A stretch of DNA of 36,780 bases from an uncultured Caulobacterales bacterium (GCA_903858685.1 CAIOJR010000087.1:1-36780); one strand, 5' to 3'; numbered from the stretch's first letter, positions 24,578-32,565 are shown. Notes: generated from the sequence alone by a model not told the origin. Made by a program: numbers and translations.

Positions 24578-25810
24578 TTGAATGATCTGTCGGGACGCAT
24601 TGTGATCGTGGGCGCTGGCCATGCCGGCGGGTCAGCGGCGGCGTTTTTGCGTCAGTTCGGTTGGACCGGCCCGATCACCCTCATTGGCGAGGAGCCGATC
24701 GCGCCCTATCAACGTCCGCCCCTGTCCAAGGCCTGGCTCAAGGGCGAGGCGGATGCGGACAGTCTGGCCCTGAGGCCGGCGAGTTTCTATAGCGACAACA
24801 ATATAGGCCTGCGCCTGTCGACCGTCGTGTCCGGCGTTGACATGGCGGCGCGGGCGGTGACGCTCGACAGCGGAGAAAAGGTCGGCTTCGATCATCTGAT
24901 TCTGGCTGTCGGCGCCCATGCGCGCAAGCTGTCCATTCCCGGGGCGGATCTCGACGGCGTGCTGGAACTGCGAACGGCTGCGGATGCTGAAAAGCTGAAA
25001 AGCGCGCTGGGACCGGGCAAGCGTCTGGCGGTGATCGGCGGCGGCTATGTCGGGCTGGAATCAGCGGCGTCGGCGCGCGCGCTCAGAGCTGAAGCGGTGG
25101 TGGTGGAACGCGAGCCGCGTATTCTGGCGCGGGTGGCCTGCGAGCTCCTGTCGACCTTCTTTAAGGACTATCACCAGGCCAAGGGCGTCGCGTTCGAGTT
25201 GAACGCGGGTGTGGAGGCCTTCGAGGGCGAGGCCGGGCGCGTGACGGGCGTCAGGCTGGCCGATGGCCGGACGCTGGCCTGCGACGCCGCTCTGGTCGGC
25301 GTGGGCGCCATAGCCAATGAGGCCCTGGCCCGACAGGCGGGCTGCGCCTGCGATCAGGGCGTTGTGGTGGATGAAAACGCCCTGACCGATGTGGCTGACA
25401 TCTATGCGATTGGCGACTGCACCCGGCGGCCCTTGCCGCTCTACGCTCTCACCGGGCGTCTGGAAAGCGTGCCCAATGCGCTGGAACAGGCGCGGCAGGC
25501 GGCGGCCCATCTCTGCGGCAAGCCGACCCCGGTGGCGGAAACGCCCTGGTTCTGGTCAGACCAATATGACATCAAGCTTCAGATCGCGGGAATGCCTTTC
25601 CACGCGGTCCGTCAGGTCGTGCGCGGCGATCCCGCGCTGGCGCGTTTCGCGGTCTTCCATCTGGATGCTGAAAATCGGGTCCAGGCGGTGGAGGCGATCA
25701 ACGCGGCGCCTGAATTTATGGCCGGACGCCAGTTGGTGGGAAATCGTAAACCAGTTGCGCCCGACAAGCTTAGCGACATTTCAGTCTCGATGAAGGAGGT
25801 CGCGGTTTAA
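24578..25810 (+). CDS. FAD-dependent ferredoxin reductase (rubredoxin/putidaredoxin reductase-like)
   Basis: A 410-residue pyridine nucleotide-disulfide oxidoreductase-type flavoprotein that would pass electrons from NAD(P)H to the [2Fe-2S] ferredoxin encoded next. The FAD-binding motif IVIVGAGHAGGSAAAFLR starts at residue 8, PYQRPPLSKAWL is at 43-54, the NAD(P)-binding motif VIGGGYVGLE is at 152-161 with E177 suggesting NADH preference, and DIYAIGDCTR is the second FAD contact. The C-terminus has the reductase domain WFWSDQYDIKLQIAG. The frame starts with TTG at 24578; a GTG at 24602 is too late because it cuts into the FAD motif. An ATG at 24582 is out of frame. No redox-active CXXXXC is present. 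Confidence 0.9.
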   Translation: MNDLSGRIVIVGAGHAGGSAAAFLRQFGWTGPITLIGEEPIAPYQRPPLSKAWLKGEADADSLALRPASFYSDNNIGLRLSTVVSGVDMAARAVTLDSGEKVGFDHLILAVGAHARKLSIPGADLDGVLELRTAADAEKLKSALGPGKRLAVIGGGYVGLESAASARALRAEAVVVEREPRILARVACELLSTFFKDYHQAKGVAFELNAGVEAFEGEAGRVTGVRLADGRTLACDAALVGVGAIANEALARQAGCACDQGVVVDENALTDVADIYAIGDCTRRPLPLYALTGRLESVPNALEQARQAAAHLCGKPTPVAETPWFWSDQYDIKLQIAGMPFHAVRQVVRGDPALARFAVFHLDAENRVQAVEAINAAPEFMAGRQLVGNRKPVAPDKLSDISVSMKEVAV

Positions 25811-26155
<345 letters not shown>

Positions 26156-26174
26156 AGGCCGCCACTCCGCCCGG

Positions 26175-26204
26175 GGCGCCCTGACCGCCTGGCGGCGGGG
26201 CGCC
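26175..26204 (+). terminator. Hairpin terminator after the ferredoxin gene
   Basis: GGCGCCC (26175-26181) pairs with GGGCGCC (26198-26204) and encloses an inner CCGCC-T-GGCGG hairpin. On the plus strand a T-rich run (TTCTTTT) begins at 26211, so it fits a terminator for the ferredoxin operon. It lies between two convergent genes and may also act on the minus strand. Confidence 0.6.
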
Positions 26205-26206
26205 GG

Positions 26207-27010
26207 CTACTTCTTTTGCAGCACAGACATGATCCGGGCGGAAGACGGCCGTCCGGCATAGCCCTTGTCCGCCACGACGGTGATCTGCACGACGGACCCG
26301 TTGATCCTGATCGCGACGTCCTTGCCGGTGGTGAATTGCACGCGATTGAAGCGGGTCACCACGGGCCGGCCCTGACCATTGCGTCCGGCGATCTTGTTGA
26401 AGGCTTCCGCCGTATTGATGGCGGTGTCCGCCAGCACGGCGCTGGAGGCGGGCGTCAGGTCATGCGGCGTCAGGTCCTGAGCCTCGAACACGACCAGATG
26501 CTGGGTGGCGCGGCTGGCGCGAAGACTGGCCTGGATCAGGATCTGAAACAGGACACTGGGATTGGGAATGACGGGCGGCCTCAGGGTGGCGCCTTCGCCC
26601 ATATAGGCGGCGGCTGCGCCATTGGGACGCTCTCCGGTGAACAGGGTCAGCCCGCCCAGGCGGGTCGCGCGCAACATCGGTTCCCCGGTGTCCGTCTTGT
26701 AGATCACATCCCCACGCGGGCCCGCCGTGGGCTTCAGCGCCCATATTTCCTGGCTATCCTCGAAGCGAAGCAGCAGATCCTTGCTGTTCAGGTGATCGAC
26801 GATGAACGCCTCGCCGTCCGACGGGGCGTAGCGGCCCTTTTCCAGGGTCGGTTTGTCATGGCTTGGAAACAGGAAATCGCGCAGGCTTGCGGGCTCCCCA
26901 GCCATGGCGGGGGAGTTGCTGCTGGACAGCAACGCAGCAATGATCAAGCCCGCGAGACGAACCCGGGTTCCGCCCCCCCTGGCTGCTCGGGCTGTACTCC
27001 AACTACCCAT
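26207..27010 (-). CDS. Secreted DUF4908-like protein of unknown function
   Basis: A 267-residue protein with an N-terminal signal peptide: a basic start (RVRLAG), a hydrophobic core LIIAALLSS and a likely cleavage after SPAMA. The mature part contains EKGRYAPSDGEAFIVDH, LLLRFEDSQEIWALKPTAGP and RGDVIYKTDTGEPMLRATRL, which I associate, from memory, with the DUF4908 family of Caulobacterales; no function is known for it. The C-terminal part (RFNRVQFTTGKDVAIRINGS...) is less familiar. The start at ATG 27010 gives the signal peptide, but it has a weak ribosome-binding site. The gene is downstream of phaB on the same strand, separated by a hairpin. Confidence 0.72.
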   Translation of the reverse strand: MGSWSTARAARGGGTRVRLAGLIIAALLSSSNSPAMAGEPASLRDFLFPSHDKPTLEKGRYAPSDGEAFIVDHLNSKDLLLRFEDSQEIWALKPTAGPRGDVIYKTDTGEPMLRATRLGGLTLFTGERPNGAAAAYMGEGATLRPPVIPNPSVLFQILIQASLRASRATQHLVVFEAQDLTPHDLTPASSAVLADTAINTAEAFNKIAGRNGQGRPVVTRFNRVQFTTGKDVAIRINGSVVQITVVADKGYAGRPSSARIMSVLQKK

Positions 27011-27046
27011 ATGATGCAGTAGCCGTGAGATCAGGGCGCATTTTGG

Positions 27047-27080
27047 GCATGACCGCGCCAATAGGGTTGCGCGGCCATGC
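27047..27080 (-). terminator. Long hairpin between phaB and the DUF4908-like gene
   Basis: On the minus strand GCATGGCCGCGC (27080 to 27069) and GCGCGGTCATGC (27058 to 27047) form a 12-bp stem that needs just one G-U pair, with a 10-base loop. Read on the plus strand the same position would be an A-C mismatch, so the structure favours minus-strand RNA. It starts 19 bases after the phaB stop and could terminate the phaAB transcript or act as a leader element of the downstream gene. No clear U-tract follows. Confidence 0.5.
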
Positions 27081-27098
27081 TTTCTTACGATCGAGGCG

Positions 27099-27824
27099 TC
27101 AGCTTGCGAAGTATTGCCCGCCGTTCGCTGTGATGGTGGCGCCGGTAATGAAACTGGAATCGTCGCGCGCCAGAAAGGCGACGCAGGCGGCGATCTCTTC
27201 GGCATGGCCCAGACGCCCCACCGGAATGTTGGAAATGATCTTGTCCAGCACCGGTTGCGGAACGGCCGAAACCATCTCCGTGTCTATATAGCCCGGCGCC
27301 ACACAGTTCACCGTGATGCCCTTGGGGGCCGTTTCCTGGGCCAGCGCCTTGGTGAAGCCGATCACGCCCGCCTTGGCGGCTGAATAGTTTGTCTGGCCCA
27401 TCTGGCCCTTCTGACCATTGATGGAACTGATATTGATAATCCGGCCAAAACCTTGCGTGCGCATGCCGTCAATGACCTGGCGGCTCATATTGAACAGGGA
27501 GGCGAGGTTGACGAAAATCACATCGTTCCACTGCTCCTTGGTCATCTTGTGCAGCATCGCATCGCGGGTGATGCCAGCGTTGTTCACCAGGATTTCGATC
27601 GGGCCGAGCTTGGCTTCGACCTCCTGCACCGCGCGAACGCAGTCGTCAAAGTCGCCCACATTGCCCTTCACCAGATCTACGCCCAGTTCAGCGGCGCAGG
27701 CCTTGGCCGCCTCGTCATTGCCGGCATAACCAGCGCATACACGATAGCCATCCGCCGCCAGGCGCGCGGTGATGGCCTTGCCGATCCCGCGCGTTCCGCC
27801 GGTGACCAATGCAACACGTCCCAT
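27099..27824 (-). CDS. phaB: Acetoacetyl-CoA reductase (SDR family)
   Basis: A 241-residue short-chain dehydrogenase that reduces acetoacetyl-CoA to (R)-3-hydroxybutyryl-CoA, the monomer for polyhydroxybutyrate. The cofactor motif TGGTRGIG is at 8-15, NNAG at 81-84, and the catalytic residues N106, S134, Y147 and K151 (NYSAAK) are all present. The segment NGQKGQMGQTNYSAAKAG is characteristic of PhaB. A strong GGGGGGAG ribosome-binding site precedes the ATG. It follows phaA by 39 bases on the same strand, forming a phaAB operon; no PHA synthase is in the window. Confidence 0.95.
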   Translation of the reverse strand: MGRVALVTGGTRGIGKAITARLAADGYRVCAGYAGNDEAAKACAAELGVDLVKGNVGDFDDCVRAVQEVEAKLGPIEILVNNAGITRDAMLHKMTKEQWNDVIFVNLASLFNMSRQVIDGMRTQGFGRIINISSINGQKGQMGQTNYSAAKAGVIGFTKALAQETAPKGITVNCVAPGYIDTEMVSAVPQPVLDKIISNIPVGRLGHAEEIAACVAFLARDDSSFITGATITANGGQYFAS

Positions 27825-27863
27825 ATTGTCTCCCCCCTAGGGTTCAGATCTCAAGAGTTGATC

Positions 27864-29045
27864 TTAACGCTCAACACAGATGGCGACGCCCATGCCGCCC
27901 CCGACACACAGGGTGGCCGCGCCCTTCCTGGCGCCAGACCGCTTCATTTCGTGCAGCAGGGTGGTCAGGATGCGAGCGCCGGACGCGCCGATGGGGTGGC
28001 CGATGGCGATGGCGCCGCCATTGACGTTCACCTTGGCGGGGTCGAGCCCAAGCTCACGCACGACGCAGATGGATTGCGCGGCGAAGGCTTCATTGGATTC
28101 CACCAGATCAAGATCGGCCACCGTCCAGCCCGCCTTGGCCAGCGCCTTTTGCATGGCCGGGATCGGGCCTGTGCCCATCACGTCCGGCTCGACGCCGGCA
28201 TGGGCCCAGGAGGCGATGCGCGCGAGAGGTTCAATGCCGCGCTTGCGGGCTTCGGCCGCGGTCATCACCACCAGAGCCGCGCCGCCGTCATTCAGGCCAG
28301 AGGCGTTGGCCGCCGTGACGCTGCCGTCCTTGGTGAAGGCGGGGCGCAGGCCCGCCACGCTGTCATAGGTGGCGCCGTGGCGGATATATTCGTCTTCCGA
28401 GACGATAGTGTCGCCCTTGCGGCCCTTGATCGTGACGGGCGCGATCTCGTCCTTGAACTTGCCGGCCTTCTGGGCGGCCTCGGCCTTGTTCTGCGAGGCG
28501 ACGGCGAATCGGTCCTGATCTTCCCGCGTGATCTGCCAGCGCGCGGCGATGTTCTCCGCTGTCTGGCCCATGTGATAGCCGTGGAAGGCGTCGATCAGGC
28601 CGTCCTTCAGCATGGTGTCGGTAAAGCCCAGATCACCCATCTTCTGGCCGTTGCGAAGGTGGGCGGCGTGGGGCGACGAACTCATGCTTTCCTGACCGCC
28701 CGCCACAACAATATTGGCCGCGCCGTCCGCGATCTGCTGATAGGCCAGGGCGACAGCGCGCAGGCCGGAGCCGCACAGCTGGTTCAGGCTCCAGGCCGGG
28801 CTGGCGACGGGGATGCCCGCGCGCACGGCGGCCTGTCGGGCCGGGCCCTGTCCAGTTCCAGCCTGCAACACCTGGCCAAGGATCACTTCGTCCACATCTG
28901 CGGCGGGTACGCCGGCCTGAGCCAGGGCGGCTTCGATGGCGATGCGGCCCAGTTCGCTGGCGGGCAGGCTCGAAAGCGCGCCGTTGAAGGAGCCCACAGG
29001 CGTGCGGGCGGCGGAAACGATGACGATGTCGTGGGCGGTGCTCAT
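27864..29045 (-). CDS. phaA: Acetyl-CoA acetyltransferase (beta-ketothiolase)
   Basis: A 393-residue thiolase condensing two acetyl-CoA to acetoacetyl-CoA. The acyl-enzyme cysteine C91 is in [11 protein letters not shown], the base H350 in [12 protein letters not shown], and the second cysteine C380 in CVGGGMG. The start at ATG 29045 ([16 protein letters not shown]) gives the standard thiolase N-terminus; an in-frame extension to 29147 adds 34 unconserved residues. It heads the phaAB operon, and an inverted repeat at 29174-29213 lies in its upstream region. Degradative use with ketone bodies is an alternative, but pairing with phaB favours polyester storage. Confidence 0.95.
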   Translation of the reverse strand: MSTAHDIVIVSAARTPVGSFNGALSSLPASELGRIAIEAALAQAGVPAADVDEVILGQVLQAGTGQGPARQAAVRAGIPVASPAWSLNQLCGSGLRAVALAYQQIADGAANIVVAGGQESMSSSPHAAHLRNGQKMGDLGFTDTMLKDGLIDAFHGYHMGQTAENIAARWQITREDQDRFAVASQNKAEAAQKAGKFKDEIAPVTIKGRKGDTIVSEDEYIRHGATYDSVAGLRPAFTKDGSVTAANASGLNDGGAALVVMTAAEARKRGIEPLARIASWAHAGVEPDVMGTGPIPAMQKALAKAGWTVADLDLVESNEAFAAQSICVVRELGLDPAKVNVNGGAIAIGHPIGASGARILTTLLHEMKRSGARKGAATLCVGGGMGVAICVER

Positions 29046-29173
29046 GGCGCGATGGGGCTCCCCGGGGGCCTGTGGGTCATTGCGAAGCAGTTGGTCAGGC
29101 AATTGCCGACCGACCTTGTCCTCGCATATTTCAGGGGCGCCCGTCACGGGGCATGAGCGCCTGAATGCTTAGT

Positions 29174-29213
29174 TTTTGGTCTAATAGGTCACAATCCGTC
29201 CAAAGGACCAAAA
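29174..29213. promoter_or_regulatory. Inverted repeat in the phaA upstream region
   Basis: TTTTGGTC (29174-29181) and GACCAAAA (29206-29213) are perfect 8-bp inverted arms separated by 24 bases. A smaller palindrome, GTCC-AAA-GGAC (29198-29208), overlaps the right arm. It sits about 130-170 bases before the phaA start and directly beyond the terminator of the aldehyde dehydrogenase gene, so it may be an operator for phaAB. I do not recognise the regulator. Confidence 0.35.
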
Positions 29214-29282
29214 TGGAAACGCCCCGCCGAAGGCTGGCTTCGACGGGGCGTCAGGCGTCTGTTCACCCGAAGGTGGGTGAAC
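29210..29282 (-). terminator. Tandem hairpins terminating the aldehyde dehydrogenase gene
   Basis: Read on the minus strand, the first hairpin is GTTCACCC-ACCTTC-GGGTGAAC (29282 to 29261, perfect 8-bp stem). The second is CGCCCCG with CGAAG arms closing on CTTCG with CGGGGCG (29250 to 29220, about 12 bp with one mismatch), followed directly by a T-rich run, TTTCCATTTT. It lies just after the aldehyde dehydrogenase stop (29292) and looks like a standard intrinsic terminator with a supporting hairpin. Confidence 0.8.
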
Positions 29283-29291
29283 GGATAGGGC

Positions 29292-30716
29292 TTAGGCGCC
29301 GTAACCGATCACCGCCTTGGTTTCGAGGAACTCGTTAAAGGCGTGATCGCCCCATTCGCGGCCATTGCCCGACTGCTTGTAGCCGCCGAACGGCGCCATC
29401 ATGTCCGGCTGGGCGCCGTTCAGGATCACCTGACCTGCGCGCATACGAGACGCCACGTCTCGCACTTCCTTGATGTCGGCGCCCTGAACATAGGCAGCGA
29501 GCCCGTATTCGGTGTCGTTGCCGATCTCGATCGCCTGATCGAGCGTCTCATAGGGCAGGATCGACAGGACCGGCCCGAAGATCTCTTCCTTGGCGATGCT
29601 CATCTGCGGGGTGACATTGGCGAAGACGGTGGGCTTGACATAATAGCCTTTGTCCAGACCTTCCGGACGGCCAAGACCGCCGGCGACCAGCGTGGCGCCT
29701 TCATCTATGCCCTTCTTGATCAGGCCCTGGATCTTGTTCCACTGCACTTCGGACACCACCGGACCCAACTGCGAATTGCCGTTGGGATCGCCGACCGTGG
29801 TGGCTTCGGCGGCCTCGCGGGCGATGGCGATGACTTCGTCCATCTTCTTGGCCGGGGCGAGCATGCGGGTGGGCGCGTTGCACGACTGTCCCGAATTCAT
29901 CATCACGCCCTGCACGCCGCGCGTCACGGCGGCCTTTAGGTCGACGTTTTCAAGAACGATATTGGCCGACTTGCCGCCCAGTTCCTGATGCACGCGCTTG
30001 ACGGTCGCCGCCGCCTTCATGGCCACATCGATGCCGGCGCGGGTGGAGCCGGTGAAGGACACCATGTCCACGTCCGGGTGGCTGGAAATAGCAGCGCCCA
30101 CATTCGGGCCGTCGCCATTGACCATGTTGAACACGCCCGCAGGCACGCCCGCCGCATGCATGATCTCGGTCCAGATATAGCCGGAGAAGGGCGCCACTTC
30201 CGAAGGCTTCAGGACCATGGTGCAGCCTGTGGCCAGAGCCGGCGCCACCTTGGTGGCGATCTGGTTCACGGGCCAGTTCCAGGGGGTGATGAAGCCGCAG
30301 ACCCCGATGGGTTCCTTGGCGATCAGGGTCGTTCCGCGATGTTCCTCGAACTCATAGGTCTTGAGCACCTCGATGGCGGTTTGCAGATGGCCGACGCCCA
30401 TGGCGGCCTGCGCCCGTTGCGACAGCCAGCCCGGCGCGCCCATTTCTTCGGTGATGGCCTCGGCCATGTCTGCGTAACGCTTCTTGTATTCCTCTACGAT
30501 GCGCTCAAGCAGTTCTATCCGCTGGGCGCGAGTGGTGAGGGCATAGCTCGCAAAGGCCTTCTTCGCCGCAGCAACGGCCTTGTCCACGTCGGCCTTGGCG
30601 CCCAGGCTGATATGGCCCGCCACGCCTTCGGTCGCCGGGTTGATCACGTCCAGCAGTTTCGGCGTTGTCGGATCGACCCAGGCGCCGTCGATATAGAATT
30701 TCGTATATTCGCGCAT
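29292..30716 (-). CDS. NAD(P)-dependent aldehyde dehydrogenase
   Basis: A 474-residue class 3/ALDH-superfamily enzyme that oxidises an aldehyde to the carboxylic acid. The catalytic set is complete: PWNWP with N147, the general base E245 in QELGGKSA, and the nucleophile C279 in NSGQSCNAPTR; the cofactor loop FTGSTRAG is at 221-228 and EEIFGPVL is present near the C-terminus. The NAPTR context after the cysteine is typical of a bacterial group annotated broadly as aldehyde dehydrogenase; the substrate cannot be fixed. It is monocistronic, with a 337-base upstream region shared with rpmB and a terminator behind it. Confidence 0.9.
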   Translation of the reverse strand: MREYTKFYIDGAWVDPTTPKLLDVINPATEGVAGHISLGAKADVDKAVAAAKKAFASYALTTRAQRIELLERIVEEYKKRYADMAEAITEEMGAPGWLSQRAQAAMGVGHLQTAIEVLKTYEFEEHRGTTLIAKEPIGVCGFITPWNWPVNQIATKVAPALATGCTMVLKPSEVAPFSGYIWTEIMHAAGVPAGVFNMVNGDGPNVGAAISSHPDVDMVSFTGSTRAGIDVAMKAAATVKRVHQELGGKSANIVLENVDLKAAVTRGVQGVMMNSGQSCNAPTRMLAPAKKMDEVIAIAREAAEATTVGDPNGNSQLGPVVSEVQWNKIQGLIKKGIDEGATLVAGGLGRPEGLDKGYYVKPTVFANVTPQMSIAKEEIFGPVLSILPYETLDQAIEIGNDTEYGLAAYVQGADIKEVRDVASRMRAGQVILNGAQPDMMAPFGGYKQSGNGREWGDHAFNEFLETKAVIGYGA

Positions 30717-31053
30717 TTTCTTGATTCCTCCCGATGGACACGCCCGACAGATGTTTCGGACGCACAGCCGCAGCCGCCGGGCGAAGCCCGGTTGTCTCTT
30801 CCTATCTTAGTGATCATCGATCAGCACGGAAGGGGCGCCGTGGGGGAATGCGGCCTCCAAATTCGATTCTTGCATCACATATCTGCGCGGTGAGGCCGTC
30901 GGAGCGGCGTTTCGGCTCCAATCCTTTGGCGCCAGACCGATCCAGCGCTTGACTCGCACCGCCCAGGCGCCCTAGAGAACCGCCTCTCGCATGCGGACCC
31001 GGTGGGCCGTGGGCGCATCCCTATTGTCTATCACTGCCCTGAAGGTCAGCACC
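30717..31053. other. 337-base divergent intergenic region (aldehyde dehydrogenase / rpmB)
   Basis: No coding sequence is convincing here. It must hold promoters for both genes. The visible elements are an rpmB promoter (30949-30978), a CCGGGC-GAA-GCCCGG hairpin (30777-30791), a TGATC-ATC-GATCA palindrome (30811-30823) on the dehydrogenase side, and a possible rpmB leader stem, ATGCG (30991-30995) with CGCAT (31014-31018). None of the palindromes can be assigned to a regulator. Confidence 0.5.
30949..30978 (+). promoter_or_regulatory. Predicted housekeeping promoter of rpmB
   Basis: TTGACT (30949-30954) and TAGAGA (30973-30978) are separated by 18 bases, a reasonable sigma-70-type match for alphaproteobacteria. 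Transcription would start near 30985 and give a leader of about 70 bases before the rpmB ATG. Confidence 0.6.
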
Positions 31054-31356
31054 ATGTCGCGTCGTTGCGAACTTACAGGCGTCGGTCCGATGGTGGGTCA
31101 CAATGTGAGCCACTCGAACATCAAGACCAAGCGCCGCTTCCTCCCCTCGCTGCAGGACATCGCCCTGCCGTCGGAATCGCTCGGTCAGTCCTTCAAGCTG
31201 AAGATCACCAATGCGGCCCTGCGGACGATCGATTTCAAGGGCGGTCTGGATAATGTGCTGCTCAACAGCCGTGACGAGGTGCTGTCGGCCCGTGCGCTGA
31301 AGATCAAGCGTCAGGTCAAGGCCAAGCTCGCCGCCCAGGCGCCCGCCGCCGCCTGA
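31054..31356 (+). CDS. rpmB: 50S ribosomal protein L28
   Basis: A 100-residue large-subunit ribosomal protein. The start SRRCELTGVGPMVGHNVSHS and the following KTKRRFLPSLQ are the L28 signature. It has one cysteine and not the two CXXC pairs of zinc-binding L28, so it is the zinc-free form. The start at 31054 has AAGGT upstream and matches known L28 N-termini; an earlier in-frame ATG at 30991 would add 21 unrelated residues. It is followed by three hairpins with a strong terminator, so it is probably monocistronic. Confidence 0.97.
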   Translation: MSRRCELTGVGPMVGHNVSHSNIKTKRRFLPSLQDIALPSESLGQSFKLKITNAALRTIDFKGGLDNVLLNSRDEVLSARALKIKRQVKAKLAAQAPAAA

Positions 31357-31365
31357 TGTGGAGTT

Positions 31366-31440
31366 GTCGCCCAGACGGGCGACGCCTCTGAAGAGGTTTT
31401 ACAAAGCCCCGCTGGCGTTTGCTGGCGGGGCTTTTCTCAT
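31366..31440 (+). terminator. Rho-independent terminator after rpmB, preceded by two small hairpins
   Basis: AAAGCCCCGC (31403-31412) pairs with GCGGGGCTTT (31425-31434), followed by TTTTCTCATTTGG, a classic intrinsic terminator. Upstream lie GTCGCCC-AGAC-GGGCGAC (31366-31383) and CCTCT-GA-AGAGG with TTTT (31385-31400). Confidence 0.92.
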
Positions 31441-31468
31441 TTGGTTTCTCAACCGTGTGGATGTCCAT

Positions 31469-32164
31469 ATGATCAGGGTCGCGATTTTTGAAACCGGCAG
31501 GCCGCCTGGCGGACTGGAAGCGCAATTCGGCGACTATCCCGACATGTTCACCCAGCTGTTGGGCGACGGATTTGAGACGACGGTCATTGACGCCCGCGCG
31601 GGCGATCTGCCGTCCGATGTGATGGACTATGACGCCTATCTGATCACCGGCTCCGCCCATGGCGTCTATGAGGATCATGCATGGATCGAGCCTCTCAGCG
31701 ATTTCCTGCGGGCGGCGCGGGGCGTGCGGCCCATGGTCGGCGTGTGCTTCGGGCATCAGCTCATGGCCCAGGCTTTCGGCGGACGGGTGATCAAGTCGCC
31801 CAAGGGCTGGGCGGTTGGCCTTCACGCCTATCAGGTCGCTGCACGCGCGCCCTGGATGGATGAGGTCGATCAGGTGTGTATCCCCGCCTCGCATCAGGAC
31901 CAGGTGGTGGAAAAGCCGATCGGCGCCGAGGTCATCTTGCACAGCGACTTCACGCCCTATGCCGGTCTGCTCTATCGCGAAGACGGCGCTGTGAGCTTCC
32001 AGGCCCACCCCGAATTCGACCCCTCCTACGCCCGCGCCCTGATCGCCCTGCGCCGCGGCGCAGCCCTGAGCGAAGCCCTCGCCGACAGGGGTCTGGAAAG
32101 CCTCAGCAACCCCAATGACCGCGATCGTCTGGCCAAATGGATCAGGGCCTTTCTGGCGGGATGA
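31469..32164 (+). CDS. Type 1 (class I) glutamine amidotransferase-like protein
   Basis: A 231-residue stand-alone GATase1-fold protein. The nucleophile C93 sits in GVCFGHQLMAQAFGG, and the catalytic His-Glu pair is H180 and E182 in FQAHPEFD, so the triad is complete. It is like GMP-synthase-type amidotransferase proteins of unknown substrate found in many proteobacteria, some of which hydrolyse gamma-glutamyl compounds. ATG 31469 begins MIRVAIFETGRPPGG, with GTGGA upstream; the frame is open earlier only across the rpmB terminator. No synthase partner lies nearby. Confidence 0.88.
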   Translation: MIRVAIFETGRPPGGLEAQFGDYPDMFTQLLGDGFETTVIDARAGDLPSDVMDYDAYLITGSAHGVYEDHAWIEPLSDFLRAARGVRPMVGVCFGHQLMAQAFGGRVIKSPKGWAVGLHAYQVAARAPWMDEVDQVCIPASHQDQVVEKPIGAEVILHSDFTPYAGLLYREDGAVSFQAHPEFDPSYARALIALRRGAALSEALADRGLESLSNPNDRDRLAKWIRAFLAG

Positions 32165-32264
32165 GCCGGAGCGAGGCGTTTCGATGCTGAAACATATATT
32201 AATTGTTCACTTTTCTCCGTCATGGTGAGAGCAAGACTGTGAATATCTAACATTGAGAGTGTTC

Positions 32265-32432
32265 ATGTTTCGCTTCGTCCGGAATTTTTCCAAGAACGAT
32301 TCCGGAGCTACGGCGATCGAATATGGGCTGATCGCGGCCCTCATCGCCGTGGTCGTGATCGGCGCGGTCAGCACGGTCGGCACGAACCTGAAGACGACCT
32401 TCAACCACATCGCCTCAAACGTTTCCCGCTGA
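32265..32432 (+). CDS. flp: Flp/Fap-type (PilA-like) major pilin
   Basis: A 55-residue type IVb prepilin. The leader MFRFVRNFSKNDSG is followed by the cleavage site G14/A15, then ATAIEYGLIAALIAVVVIGAV, the hydrophobic stem with Glu at +5 and Tyr at +6, both diagnostic. It is very similar to Caulobacter PilA. After prepilin peptidase (CpaA) cleavage it would be polymerised by a Cpa/Tad machine for surface attachment. A GAGAG ribosome-binding site is 7-11 bases upstream. No cpa/tad genes are near it in this window, and the upstream ~80 bases are unusually AT-rich, so it is a lone pilin gene with its own promoter region. Confidence 0.95.
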   Translation: MFRFVRNFSKNDSGATAIEYGLIAALIAVVVIGAVSTVGTNLKTTFNHIASNVSR

Positions 32433-32470
32433 CATCCGCAAACCCGGGCCGGCTGCTGTTCCAGCGCCGC

Positions 32471-32546
32471 TGGTAGGCCCGGAGGGACTCGAACCCCCAA
32501 CCAGACCGTTATGAGCGGTCGGCTCTAACCATTGAGCTACAGGCCC
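32471..32546 (-). tRNA. tRNA with CAU anticodon, probably tRNA-Ile2 (lysidine-type)
   Basis: A 76-base tRNA with encoded CCA: acceptor GGGCCTG, D-arm GCTC-AATGGTTA-GAGC, anticodon stem GACCG/CGGTC with loop CTCATAA (anticodon CAU), and T-arm GGGGG-TTCGAGT-CCCTC. The CTCATAA loop and the GGTTAGAGC D-arm resemble tRNA-Ile(CAU), in which TilS converts C34 to lysidine to read AUA, more than elongator tRNA-Met. The acceptor stem begins with a G1-U72 wobble. Met elongator remains possible. Confidence 0.93.
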
Positions 32547-32565
32547 GCCTGAGCGGCGTGAGCGT

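Noticed and set aside
27453-29156. A 567-codon plus-strand frame opposite phaB/phaA
   Set aside because: It spans two complete minus-strand enzymes with full catalytic motifs, so it is a shadow.
30784-30952. Small open frames between the aldehyde dehydrogenase gene and rpmB
   Set aside because: They lack ribosome-binding sites and family resemblance and overlap the rpmB promoter.
32165-32264. CtrA site in front of the Flp pilin gene, as in Caulobacter pilA
   Set aside because: Only one TTAA half is visible and no second half at the right spacing.
32207-32500. A 97-codon minus-strand frame covering the pilin region
   Set aside because: The plus strand encodes a perfect Flp pilin with a cleavage site and ribosome-binding site; the minus frame also runs into the tRNA.
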